Below, piece by piece: positions 20,000-32,427 of a stretch of DNA of 64,000 nt. The position numbers were made by a program, and so were the translations under genes. Origin of the DNA: Hawksworthiomyces lignivorus (Eukaryota > Ascomycota > Sordariomycetes > Ophiostomatales > Ophiostomataceae); the NCBI GenBank assembly GCA_002917075.1, contig NTMA01000117.1, positions 55,538-119,537 of the forward strand, read 5' to 3'. Position 1 is the stretch's first letter. The number at the start of each line of letters is the position of its first letter. The notes below the pieces were generated by a model that was given only the letters and a program-made list of their open reading frames with translations, was not told the origin of the DNA and made no database searches.

Positions 20000-21816
20000 C
20001 TTGGTCGGTTGGTCGTTAGGCGTGAGAAACACACCAGTATCACATCGAGAGGCGGTCAATGATCAAAGAAGGCAAAGGGAAAGCCTTGACTGAGATAATT
20101 TGGAGTTTGAGATTCTAGTTATATCTATTCTCTCCTTTCATCTTTCGAAATGGAAGGGAGTCTCGTATGTTTACATATAGGATGTCTACAAATGGAGAAG
20201 TGATCGTCGAGTGGGGGCCTGTCCATCCCGTTGCATTTCACTCTGTTGGCTCGGCATGATACCGAGAAACAGAAATCTATACTTGACTGCAGACGTTTTG
20301 CTTGAATGCTGGTGCTTGTCAATCTCGTATGTTAAACTAAGACGGTGTAAGTGTTTTCACACACGCTTTGCCTCTCACCGTGGTCTGGGTCGAATGGAAT
20401 TAGAAAAATAAATAAACGTGTTCCTATTGTGACCATTTATTACATGTACGCACATGAAGACTACGATGATGCTTGATCTCCAAGGTGGACAAAAGCCGGA
20501 CCCTTTCTCCCAAGCATATACGTTGCATCTGAACCCACCCAAATCCTACCAGCATATCCCGGCCACAGCAGCAGGGTTGCTTTCCCAACACCGCTTCCCA
20601 TTTTCCGCTGCTCTTAGCGCCAGAAAAAAAAAACGACCTGTTTCAGTACAACAAACCATTTGCTTCCCTTGTCGTTCAGTGTGTTGCAGTCTTGCGGCCA
20701 GTCCGCCTACGCAAACAGAAGGTGTCTGCCGCGGAGCATGCTGCCCTGCTTCCGCGTCGCAGTCAACGATTGAACCGGACGAATATTGCGACGTGGAAGG
20801 CTAATACTCGGTCCAACTCTTCTGCACTCATGCCCGATTGCCCTCCAAGATTATTACTTGACCAGCTACTGTATATGTGGCCATGCCATTTGATGATCTG
20901 GATAGCCATGCTAGAAGCTGGACTTTGTAAGCCGGACTACTCCTCACCGTTAGAGCACATCGCCTACGAGGAAAAATAGAAATAGACAGCGATATGAGCA
21001 GCAGGCTGTTGAGCAGGAAAATATTCCTGGATCGGAGATGTCTTTGCCAAGAGACGTGAAGAGAGAAAGTCTACGGAGTACGAAGCTCGACAGCTTCTCC
21101 ATACAGATAGATCTAAAGCATACATGCTATTGATCTGATGGGTACATACGAAGCCCAGCGAATCTTAGCTGCCTCCTTAGACAGGCATCCGGAGATTCCT
21201 GATTGTATCGGCCCGCTGCATCTGTACGCAACTTGTCCAGCCCGGAAACCCTACATATATATGAAGCTTGCCAAGCATTGTATTCTGTTTGTAATACAGG
21301 TCTCCGGCGTTTCCGCTGCAGCTATTGTTACTTTGAACCGGAGAAGCACTTGCTGCTTCTTGTATGCTGTTTTCCGACTATCTCTCTCTCTCTCGTGCTG
21401 ATTTGCTGCATTTCGTTGAAACTTCAATGGCCGTGTTTTTTTTGTTGGCTGCTCTTCTTTCTGATGATGATTAGCACATGCGATGTCACTTCGGCACTGA
21501 TGCCGACAACCCCCCATAGCTCCCCACCGTGTTACCGGGTTTATCACTTGGGTTTTATTCTCCGTCCGCCTTCCCCAGATTGCCTACAGCAAAACGTCTT
21601 TTAAACCTGGGGGAAGATGGACCGTTTTCGTTTTAGCAAAAGAAAATTACTGGAGATTCAGCTGTGCTTAGCGCATCACCCGAGCGGCAATGCGCAGTGA
21701 CACACATTGAGCTACTCGCTACTCTTTCCTAGACGCCGAGAAATCCCATGTCTCTTCTCGCTGCATTGCCGACAGTCGCTTATGCTCGCACTATCTCCAT
21801 TCGTCCTTAGCATGCC
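20000..21816. other. divergent intergenic region, transporter and Zn2Cys6 regulator
   Basis: A 1.8 kb spacer between divergent genes. It contains a TACGGAGTA motif at 21072-21080 and CT-rich stretches near 21380-21400. Short open frames are present, but none has codon bias or family motifs. No RNA gene found. Confidence 0.5.
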
Positions 21817-24425
21817 ATGGAGAGCCTAAGTTCAGTAAGCCCGACGCCCTACCAGACGCCCAAGAGCCCGGGCGCCGGCGCTGGCCGCAAGTACGGCTTC
21901 TCCTGCCTCACGTGTCGCCGGCGCAAGGTCAAGTGCAGCGGCCAAAAGCCCAGCTGCGCCAACTGCGCCCGCTATGGCGAGGAGTGCGTGTACCGGCCGC
22001 ACAACGCCTCCGTCTCGCGGCTGTGCACTGCGCTGGAGCGCTCCGAGGCCCGCGTCGCCGAGCTGCAGGAGGCTCTGCGAGGCGCCGAGGCCCTGAATGT
22101 CTTGTCCGGCCAGGCGCACGCGCAGCCGTATGAGATGCACGAGTCGCCGGAGCACATCGAGACGGAGACGGCGGGCAAGACAATCCTGAGCGTCGACGAG
22201 AACGGAACGGTGAGATCCCGCTGCGCAAAAGCTCCCCCCCCCCCCACCCGCTGCCCACCATTTGAGGAGACAAATTGTGAGCTCACGCAAGCCTGCGCGG
22301 CTTTTGTAGGTGCAATACTATGGGGCGACCTCTCGCTTCCACCAGCCGCCTCCCCAGAAAGAGGACGGCCGGCAAGATCCCGCCCCCAAGCCGACCCTGG
22401 ACGAGGCGTATCACCGGCGGTGGCTGCTCTCCAATGCGCGCTTCCAGGCGTCCTGGGACCGCTCCATGCTGGTCAACCTGCGCAGCCTGACCAGCATCGA
22501 GATCGATGCCGAGGCGGCGTCCATCCTCTTCCAGATCTTCTGGACCTGGCAGGCGCCCCTCCACAACTACGTCTACCGGCGCTGCTTCACGCGGGACATG
22601 GCGCTCGGCGGCGAGGGCCCGTATTTCTCGCCGTTCCTGCTCAACGTCATCTTCGCGCACGCGTGCCGGCACACGAAGCGGAGCGACAGCCGGTTCGACC
22701 GGTACGACCAGGGCGACGTCTTCCTCCGGCGGGCCAAGATGCTGCTGATGGAGGAGATCGAAGAGGAAAAGCCGCGCATCCCCACCATCCAGGGCCTCTT
22801 GCTGCTGGGCGGCCGGCAGTGCGCCGTGGGGAAGAACGCGCAGGGCTGGCTGTACACTGGGATGGCCATACGGATGCTGAAGCACCTCTGCTTCCACCTG
22901 CCCAAAAACCGAATCAACCTGCTCGAGCGCCTAGAGCCAGACGACTTGGAGGCGCAGAAACGATTGTATCTCTCGGCCTATGCGTGGGATAAGTACGTTC
23001 TCTAATCAATCCTATATAATTCACCGTGCTCATACCTTTTTTTCAGATCTATTAGCTTGTGTCTGGGGCGTCCACCATCTCTGCCAGATATGCCATATCC
23101 CCCCATGTCGCTGTGTAAGTCATCAATGCCGACCCGCTGCCTGCCGTTATTCATCGTCACAGATGCTAACCGTCCGGCATCAGTCGATACGTCAGATGAT
23201 ACGGATATGTGGAGTCCGTTTTATCTGAGCGACGGCGGTCGCGAAGATAGGTACCAGCCGACACAGAGCTACAACACTACTACATTTTTGTATTTCTGTG
23301 AACAAGCCAAGGCGAGTTGGGCTGATTTTTCTTGCTCAGGTTCAGCAACAATTACTAATAGTGTCCCAGATCATAAACGAGATGTACGATACGATCTACA
23401 ACCGTCGATCCGAGCTTGTCGACTTCAACACTGTTGTCCGCCTTGAGAACAAGTTCCGGTTGTTCCACCGCAGCCTGCCGGACCAGATCAGAGTAGACAA
23501 TATGGAGTCGCTCCCTTCTTGTCCTCCACCACACATATTTTCTCTCAAGTGCGTTGTGCTTTCCTTTTTGTTTCTCTTCCAGACACGTCTCATGTGCGGA
23601 AGCAGCTGACCACTAACTCTTTTTGTCCTCAGCATCCTGTACCACACGTCACTGATCCTGCTGTATCGCCCCTTCTTCCTCCCCGCCACCAGCCCCGGGG
23701 CGCCGCCCGCCGCCGGCGGCGGCGGCGACGCGCTGCAGCGCCTCGCGCACCGGGTCTGCACCGAGGAGGCGGCCAGCGTCAACGCCTTCTTCCGCGCCTA
23801 CGGCCGCACGTACTGGTTCGCCTACCAGACCTACCTGACCTCGTACTGCGTCTACACGGCCGCCACGATCGAGGTGCAGCAGGTGCGCAGCCCCGACCGC
23901 CAGGTCTCCGCCCAGGCCGTCGAGCGCCTGGCCACCACGCTGCGTATGCTCGAGGCTGAGAGCCAGCAGACGCCGGGGATCCGCCGCAGCGTGGACATTA
24001 TCAAGGCGCAGCTCAACGAGAGGCGGCGCGATGAGGCGTCGCCATCAGCGCCGGCTCCGGTTTCGTTGCCGGTGGGCGAACCGCTGCCCGGGACAAACAG
24101 GCTCAGCACAGCGACGACGTACAACAGCGATTCGAGGAGGACGCCTGTCCCGACGTTGCATACGTCGGACGGATTACGCGTGGCAGAGCTTATTGAAAGC
24201 GAAAAGGCCATTACAAGGAGCACAGCAGTTGTGCTGCACAAGCAAGAAATCATTCCGTACGAAGGACATTTCGACTCCCCGCTGGAAGAAGGGAGCGTCA
24301 CAGACCTTAGCACGAGCCTACCTGAGAACAACCTGCTGTCGTCAACGTGGCTTAGCTGGTATATGCCTGACGCAAGTGGTCGGTTTGTTCCGGATTTGAA
24401 TGACTGGGACGTGCCTGACTTGTGA
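21817..24425 (+). CDS. Zn2Cys6 transcription factor with fungal-specific TF domain
   Basis: Binuclear zinc-cluster regulator. The cluster near the N-terminus is C30-x2-C33-x6-C40-x6-C47-x2-C50-x6-C57, in CLTCRRRKVKCSG and onward, followed by a short heptad-like linker (LERSEARVAELQEAL). Six exons: 21817-22209, 22310-22992, 23047-23114, 23184-23311, 23370-23548 and 23633-24425; 747 residues. The middle carries the fungal-specific TF domain (YFSPFLLNVIFAHACRHTKR, then IPTIQGLLLLGG, GWLYTGMAIRML, LYLSAYAWDKSISLCLGRPP). The arrangement resembles NirA-type regulators, but I cannot assign a pathway. Intron 4 has a GC donor (GCGAGT); the others are GT-AG. It diverges from the ACS transporter gene, 1.8 kb away. 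Confidence 0.88.
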
Positions 24426-25748
24426 AGTCTAGGCCCATAGAAATGGGATGACCATCATGTGGTTTTCACCTGATCATATAGGGAAGACCACGGATTTAAG
24501 TAACAAGGACTAAGCAGGCCAGCTTAAGTACTCGGGTGGGACGGTCTGGATGCGCTACAGTACCTGCACAAGAGGCGGTGGAGCTGCATAATATAAATAA
24601 TGAGCGGCACTTGGAGAAATTAAAGACTTCGAATCTTGCAATGATAACTGGATTGTATCTTATGAAACTAGGGCCTCTTAATGTCTCGCTGCAAGGCAAA
24701 TTGTGCTCAACATTTAGCAATTGCCCCGAAATCACAAATCTTCAGACCGCATAATACGAGTTTTCTCATCAAATAAAAGTAGGGAAAAAAATATTAAGAA
24801 AAAGAAAAAGAAAAGGGGAAAAGAAAAGAAAAGAACCGAGCAAAGTCCGCGTAACTCTTTAGAAAGGTTTTTTTAGGGAAGAAGTACTGGCTATGATGTG
24901 TATTTCCCTGATAGAGCGAATCTCGAAAGTTCATATGATAACTAAGGAGAGTTGATTGAAAACGGTAACAAAAAAATTGCTCCGGAAGGAAGACATGTGA
25001 GGTAATGCTGAAGAAGTGGAGTTGGCGTCGTTTTTTGATATTATAATCTGTGGATTGGCTAAGGGTCAACTTCCAATAGCAAAACTCAACAAAAACGAAC
25101 GATGACAACAAATAATGCTGACCAGCTTTCTCAAGGAGAGGTAATAAAGAAGGCAAAATTCGATGTTTCGCTCTTGTGGTTCGAAATCAAGATGACCGCT
25201 GCCCGCTTTCTTCATCCATGTGTCGAGTCCTCACTCGTCCTTCCAGCGGCTCACTTAGTTGCATCAGCTTCCCCATTGGAACATTTGTTGAAAAAGTTCA
25301 ACTGTATGGGGTACACGGTTAAAGCATGGGTTCAAAACTTTCTAGTATTAGCAAAAAAAATTTCAAGTTAAGACTATGTATGGTATTACAGCAGCACAGG
25401 AACGAGAAGAACGCGGCATCTCCTTGGAGATTGCAGCAAAAACATAAAGTAGGAAACCAAGACCAATGTATATGAATATGGCCGAAGAGCAAGATTTGAG
25501 GGAAAAGGAAAAAAAAGAAAAGAAACAAAATACCAACGCCTTTCCAGGAAGTAACCCCGCTACCAAAGTTATTTACAAAAGAAGGAAGTAAGAGACAAAG
25601 AAGGGTAAAGAAAAAGAAGGGTTTAGATACAACCGTACGTTCTGTAGATCGGAAACGCAGAGAGAAAACAATCGCGGAGGTCGGAGAATAAAAGAGGAAG
25701 ATCGGGGCTTCAGAAGATGAGAGAGAAGAACAAGACGAATGTTGTCAA
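24426..25748. other. convergent spacer
   Basis: 1.3 kb between the 3' ends of the regulator and of the GYWR-repeat gene. AT-rich, with A/G-rich simple sequence at 24780-24840. A GGTTCGAAATC string at 25178-25188 resembles a tRNA B box but has no matching A box or stems. No gene seen. Confidence 0.45.
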
Positions 25749-28700
25749 TCAAAAGAAAGTCGGCTTCGTAAGGACTCGGTATTCAACATAATCTTCGCCA
25801 TCAATAGACAGAATTGTACCAGGGCTGACCAGCTTCCCCTGAAAAGGGCCTGTCTGCTTGCGCTCATACTTGACGCCATTGTAAATTTTTGCGTCTTCCC
25901 CATCTGCTCGCAAACGTGACGCCTCCTGTGCGGCCCACACCTTATTAAGGCGGCCGATGTTCTCACTGAAGGCTTGGCGGTTGCTTGTGCCTCCGGCGTT
26001 GGCATTTGTCCCGTTAGCCATATGACCATTGCCGTGTTGGCTGGGCAGAACGGCATGGGGGCCGTTGCCTGGTGAGTTGTTCACGCCGCCAGCAGAGCCG
26101 CTGCGGCCACCACTACCACCAATAGCGGCTTCGCGGCTAGCGGCTCGTTGTTCGTTGCGCATCTGGATATTTTCGACACGAGCAACTTCACGGCGCGCTA
26201 AGCTGTTTGTCCTTTCAACACGATCGGCATTGTGGTGGTGATTGGTTTCTGGCACACTATGGCCGGTCAGAGGATGTCGGTTGGTGGGCATGCCGACACC
26301 ATCTGGCAGGGAGTGGCGACCAGATCGTGTCGTGGCTGTGCCTGCAGCAGCGGCAACGGCAGCGGCAGCTATTGAGGATGTAGAGGGGTCACGAGCATCA
26401 AGGGTACGGCGCGTTGGGCGCAGCTCGTGGCCAGGATACTCGCGACGCGGGCGACTGTCTTGAGGAGGGTAGGCCCCGCCCGCAGGCTCAATATGCCTAT
26501 TCTCAACCGCTCTATTCATCTCACGGTTGAGATTTGCAGCAGAGGCAAAGCTAATGGTGTCGACTCTACCGGACGTTCCGAGAGTGCTCTGAGCGCCGCC
26601 GCCGGCACTGACCACACGAGCCTGTGCCTCATAAACAGCTTTGCTCTCGTTCTCGAGAGTCTGAGCAGGCGTTTCGCCTTCGTCAAGCTGGCGTTGCCGG
26701 ACGCGAACATACTCTTTCACTTCCGGTCGGGAAAGGTGGCGGATATGTTTCTCGAATTCGACTTCATCGTAATGAATCCACAGAGCGCCAGCACCTGTGG
26801 GGAAATTACCAAAAACGGGACGCCCATCACGGGTCTCACGTGTCACTTTTACGCGGAACATATCGTTGGCGCCTAAAATGCCAAAGACGGCATGCTTGTC
26901 TTCGAGGCGCTCCTCGCTGGAGCCACGCCAGTAGCCTAGCAGAATTTTTGTCGGGCGGGTGCCTGGAAGCAGGTCGATGGCTGACTGTTGAATTGCCGAT
27001 GCGACTGAGGGGGAACCAGCAGGCAGAAGGTTTCCATTTGGAAGCTGTGGGGAGCCCATGGCATTTGCAGGAGCAACCTCGGAAGATGTTAATGGCACAC
27101 CCCCAAAACTGCTGCCGGTAGAGGAGCCCATTCTCCGCTTTTTGTCGGGCCGGTTTGCGTTGACAACATAATCTGGCAGGTCCTCGCCATACGCGATCTG
27201 AGGTGGTGGCAGATTATCCGGCGGTGGGTGGAGGGCCGCACGGCGGATGGCCTCCTTGACAGCGGCTCTCTCGTGGACTCGGGCTTCCTCGGGGGTTTCA
27301 TTGGCCACGGTACCGTCGGTACGGAGCTTGACGTACTCTTTGACCTGATTGTGATCTAAGCCCACCAAGTGTTTTTCGAAGACAACACGCTCAAAAGTAA
27401 CCCAGCTGCCTCCCGGTCCTGGAGGGAGAGGGAAGTCAGCTGGAATCTTCTCCCCAGCGCGGCTGGTCTGCTGGATACGCGTGCGAAGGCGTTCGCGTGT
27501 GTCAATAAAGCCAATAACAGCGTGGCGGTTTCTCACATCAGGCACTGTTGAATCTCTCCAGTAGCCTAGGACGATGGATTTCTGGTTGACAGGTGCCGGG
27601 CCGGCAGGCGCGGTGGCAGGAGATGGTGAAGCGACCCTTAGAGGTCTTCCTGGGGCGGTGCGAAGACTACGTTCCATCTCCTCTTCCAACTCGCTATACA
27701 TGGCGGAGCGCTTCCGCTTTGGATATGGCGGCTCTGAGGATCTGTCCTGGCTATCATCGACGTCTCTAACGTCTCTAACGTCTCTAACGTTCTTGACGTC
27801 CTTAACATCCTCCATGGCAACATCTTCATGGTCAGAAGTTGTGTGCATAGGAGAAGAGTGGGTGCCATTAGTTGTGCTGACAACAATCTCATCCTCTAGT
27901 GCTTTGATAGGAGGCCTAGATGCCGGTCCCAGAGAAGAAGAATGAGAGCCATGTGATGTTGGTGGATTTGAAAGACTGCTCGTGTCTGTATCATCTCTCA
28001 CCTCCTTCTCAACGATCCCCATTGCTTCTCGATGACCAGTTAAGGCACTGAAATAAAAGAATATAAAAGGTTAGCGCACTGACTGCAAATCTTCATCCGC
28101 GACAATACAAGCGTAGAAGATAGATGATGAAAGCGTAAGTTGGGCAAAGCTGCAATATAGGTAGACAAGGGATTAGGCACGCTCAATAGACCGACTTCGG
28201 TAACACAGCAGAACAAATCTTAGAGTGTGAAATCTGGGTTGAGATTGTGCGACAGGCAATGAGACAAAGTTATGTAGGAAAAGAAAAACAGCGACCCACT
28301 TGGGTTGCCACTTGTCCAACAGGAGTAGGTAAGGCAGCCGAAATCACATCAATTGGGTTGATAAAGCCGTTACAAGTTGGGTCGAGACACTTGCCGAGTG
28401 CATCAAATACATAAGAGAAAATTAAATGGTGGAGGGTAAATCTGAGAAGGAATCGAAAATGCTTGCCTGACAAGAGCTGATAAGAAAGTGAAATAGAAAC
28501 AAAGAGCAGTTTCGAAATGACTGATATGTGACAAGGTAGCACAAAGAGGATGAGGAATAGACAGTTGATGAAAAAAAAAAAAAAAATCACTTCAACAAAC
28601 TGACAGAAGCCGGAGATGTAGTATACGAGAAAGGAGTAAAATTATAGTTACGGAAGCGAGATCCTTAGAGGAGCTGAAGAACGGTGAAAAAAAGATAAGA

Positions 28701-29816
28701 GACGTGGTTGAAGGTTGCAAACGACAACCTGGGAAATGAAGAGATGAGGTGAAGAACGGTGAAAAAGACCAAGGCAATAGTTCTCAAAGAAGCAAATAAG
28801 GCAAGGCCATGCAAGAAAAGAGGAGAAAAAAAGTGGAACTCTAGTAGGCTAGGGGAAGGAGGTTGTGTGAGTGGCTAAAGGAGTTGCGAAAGGTAACAGA
28901 GTTGTCTAGTTTAAGTCGTGGTAGTCTTGTGACTTATGAATGGGTTGCGCAAAAGTCCTCATTTTCCTCGGGTGTCTCTTAATTCCCAGGCGGGAAGAGG
29001 GCTAATATAACAGTGGAAAGGTGTAATGCCGCGATGCCGCTTGGCATATATTTACCACACTATGACGTTTCCGCAATTGCCATTGAGTGGTATGTCTTTA
29101 TGGGGGGGTTGTCAAGGAAAGGGAGAGCAGGACTGGCTATATTGGGGAGATGTTGAGACGAGCAGAGAAAAGAATGCATAATGGCACTAAGTTGTAGGCA
29201 ATTTTGTGAAGGATTGTGAGACATGAAAAATGGATGGGGACAGAAGAGAATTGATGCGCGACGAACGCGTCAACAGTCGCGGAACAGGAACAGTAGTACG
29301 CAGAGGAAGAACGACAGAGCTGTTAAAAAAAAAAAAAAAAAAAAAGGAAAGCAGCGCGCATTCGAGACGATGAAAACAAAACGAGCACCGTGAGAAAACA
29401 CGAGAAGGGGCTTACCTTGCTGGCGCGTGGGATGATGATGCGTTTCGTGCGCGCTCCGTACGTGATGGGATGGCTGCTGGCGAGACGCGGTCGCTGGGGG
29501 GAGATGGCAGAGGGTGTCGGCCAGACGAATTCCGCGCGGATGACGACGGATCCCGGCGGGAGACGGATGCGCCAGCGTCCGGTGCTGTGCCAAACTGCCC
29601 TGGAGTTTTTGATGGAGGCGACACACCAGAAGCGTGAATAGAGTCCTCGGTAGTATCTTTACTGGGCGTGCCCTGGGAAGTCAGGCTTGATACAGACGAC
29701 GGCGAGCGATGCGGAGAGCCAGCTTGCCCCGTACGGAAAGTGGAATCCAGTGCAGACGTAGAACGGGGCGCTGGAGAAATCTTCCTGTTGGAAGGCGCAT
29801 CTGGTTCAGCGGCCAT
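25749..29816 (-). CDS. Unrecognised protein with two GYWR modules
   Basis: I do not recognise this family. Exon 2 (28047-25749) is certain as an open frame. Exon 1 (29816-29416) is predicted: ATG, 401 bases, then a GTAAGC donor joined across 1368 bp to a CTAAC branch and TTTCAG acceptor, with reading phase preserved. Total 899 residues. The N-terminus is Ser/Pro-rich. A coding microrepeat gives RDVRDVRDV. Two copies of one module of about 110 residues follow: copy 1 starts SIVLGYWRDSTVPDVRNRHA, copy 2 starts KILLGYWRGSSEERLEDKHA. Both continue with R-rich, FP..G.G..W, FEKH and VKEYV blocks. A KKRR-type basic patch lies between them. The C-terminus (SPGTILSIDGEDYVEYRV, then LTKPTFF) looks conserved. 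If exon 1 is wrong, translation starts at the ATG at 28022 (757 residues). Confidence 0.65.
28048..29415 (-). other. Predicted 1.4 kb intron of the GYWR-module gene
   Basis: Purine-rich on +, so pyrimidine-rich on the transcribed strand. Donor AAG/GTAAGC at 29416/29415, branch CTAAC and acceptor TTTCAG at 28053-28048. No internal coding segment was recognised. It includes A runs at about 28570-28586 and 29324-29345. It could instead contain an alternative promoter for a short form starting at 28022. Confidence 0.5.
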
Positions 29817-31471
29817 GATGAGGAGGTAAAAGGGTGTGGTGGATTTGATGCCGCAGAGACAGGGATAGCGATGATAATAATGATAAAGATGAAGATAACG
29901 ATACAGATAAAGATATGGATAGACTGGGATAGAAAAATTATACGGATAGGACACGCAGAGATAGTGCGAGAACACAAAGGAGAAAATTAGAAAAGGTCGT
30001 GTTCTAGATAATGGAACAGAAAAGAAAGGTGAGGTAGAAAGCAAGAGTGTCCCAGCTAGAGAAGCATCAACAAAAAGGCTGTAATAGACAAGGGAAGGGA
30101 AGAAGAGGAGAAGGGCAAAAAAAAAAAATCGACGTGTAACGACAGGAGAACCCTGTGTTGAAACGATGAAAGATTAAAAAAAGATATAAAGGTCAAAATG
30201 GTGTATATGCAAAGAGAAACGAAAAGCAGGGAGAGATGGATGGGGTGACGATAAAAAAAGAGTACAAGACAGGGGAATGATATGGAGTTGTTGAATGGAT
30301 GAACACGAAATTGGGCGGTTGTTTTGGCGGCTGTCAGTAATTAAGTACAGTGAGCTAGGGTGGGCGATCTAGATCAGGTCATGTGTTCCTATTGGGGAAA
30401 AGGGAGATGAACGAAAATGGAAAGGGAAAGAGTGGATTTGTGTTTTGGCACTATCGTCGACCAAAAGAAGGCAAGAAGGACGGTGAGAATAGTGGAATCA
30501 GCGAGTAAAAGGAAGGAGCGACAGGAAAAAAAACACGAGAGGAAGGGCCGAAAAAAATGGCTTTCAAGGAAACGAGGAAAGAACTAAAGTGGTGATAAAG
30601 AGGAAGGAAGGAAGGAATGAAGAAAACGGAGGGGAAAGTGACGACAAAAGTTGTAAATCAGAAGACGATCAGAAAAAAAAGTATAGTAGGTAGGGTGCAA
30701 TTTCTCTGAGGCGAGCTATCGTTTCGATCTTCTTTTTCTTTGCTCTAGTAGGCTTGTGGCTGTTGTTTTGGGCTGGAGATTGTCAAATATTCCCTGTTCC
30801 CTGATGGATTTTGGATCGTTGGTGATCAAAACTGGAGCCGGCTCGAGTTATTTTGCGACGATAGGTCAATAACACAGCTGCCGTGGAATGTGAGAAACGG
30901 AGCAAGTCCTGTCATGAAGCCGGTGGAGAGAAGAGACACTGGTGGAATAACAATCGAAAGTGCAAAAGGCACTCGACGACTAGGATGACAGCAGCGTCCA
31001 AAATGCAAAATTTTGCGATGCTACGAGAAAGCCTAAGCCAGAGAAAAGGAAAATGGGCATTGCGGGTCCCAAAGTGCGCCTCACAGATGCGAAAGACGAA
31101 GGGCAAAGGCCGCCCGAGGGAGAAAAAGCGAGATGGGAATTGCAATTAGAAACTCAGAGGAGACGAGGCAGAGACAAATCGAGAATAGATTAATTCTAAA
31201 GTTGACAGGGGTACGTATTGTGTGGATGGGTTTATTGGGTTGCTATAATTATGGCAACACAAAAAAATAAGATATCTCATAAGACTAAAAAGTAAGATAC
31301 CACAAGACTCTTACACAATGATAACTCCCCTGGTTGTAGCCAGCGTAACCGAAGGAGGGCCATACACAGCTGACATTCACAGCTAGGATCCGGCCCTACT
31401 GGAGAGCAAAGTCACGAAAAGGGGTTTTTTTTTGGCCAATAAGTGCAAATGGCACAGTGAGTACTTTTTGC

Positions 31472-31498
31472 GTCTTTTGTGTCTTTTGTGTCTTTTGT
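31472..31498. repeat. Three tandem copies of GTCTTTTGT
   Basis: Perfect 9-bp unit three times, in gene-free sequence. Confidence 0.85.
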
Positions 31499-32373
31499 AT
31501 TGGGAACAGCAAGACGCGCCTGTTTATTGAACACAGGAATGAATGATGCGAATGCCGGTCGACATATCAATCTGGTTCTCGTCCCTCTTTTCCTTCGGTC
31601 TGCCATTAATATTTGCTATGTATGTATCCCTTCCAGACTAAGGCTTAGTTTATAACTGCCGCCAAGTGAACTATTTGGCTATGCTAATTTGCTTCCCCCC
31701 CCCCCTTTTACTCTTTTCGTCTTCTCTTCTATTATTTTTCTTTCTTTTCTAACCGGTTGATTTTGCTGCACTGTGAATTTGTGCACGACCACAGAAAGGG
31801 AAAAATAAAAACAACGCATTGTACGCAGTACAGTATGTTATGTAACATTGGCCAAGTTTAATACAAATTCTCAGCCACTTAAAACGGTTCTGGTTCGCAC
31901 ATTTTCGCCGGTTCTATTTTAAATTAAGCCTAATCGCCCATTCCAAAAGCAACCGTCAACTATTAATTACACGTTTACTGCACCGCCTCTGACATATGCA
32001 TACAGCAGTATTCGATAGTCGTACATATGGCGCTCGATTTTTTTCGACATGTTCGCCGCCCTCGTAAGATCGCCTCGTCCACGTTAAGCCAAACCAGGGA
32101 GGTTTGACAGCTGGGAGGGCGGCTAGCATGAAAGGCATGAAGAGAAGAACCACCCCCTTCGAGCCAAGCAAAACACATGAGAAACAGCATTCTATGACTA
32201 GCGGACCTGTCCTCTGTGGTTTTCTCTGTTTTGTCTGGCTGGTCTCTCGTGTTTTTTATAAGCGGGGCGGACGAATCATAGGACAAAGATAGCGTTGTTT
32301 CCTAATTTATCCCCCTTGTAAGACGGCCCTCTCACGAAACGACTAAAGAAAAACTACAGCGCTTCGTTCTTTG

Positions 32374-32394
32374 TCTCTCTCTCTCTCTCTCTCT
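32374..32394. repeat. TC dinucleotide microsatellite
   Basis: About ten TC units in gene-free sequence, probably length-variable. Confidence 0.85.
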
Positions 32395-32417
32395 TGGCCT
32401 AAGAAGCAATGTTGATT

Positions 32418-32427
32418 ATCACGTGAT
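32418..32427. promoter_or_regulatory. ATCACGTGAT palindrome
   Basis: A perfect 10-bp palindrome with a CACGTG core, the type bound by bHLH factors such as Cbf1. It lies in gene-free sequence far from any recognised start, so its function is uncertain. Confidence 0.3.

Noticed and set aside
25178..25188. GGTTCGAAATC, a tRNA B-box-like string
   Set aside because: No A box at the right distance and no acceptor or anticodon stem can be folded around it.
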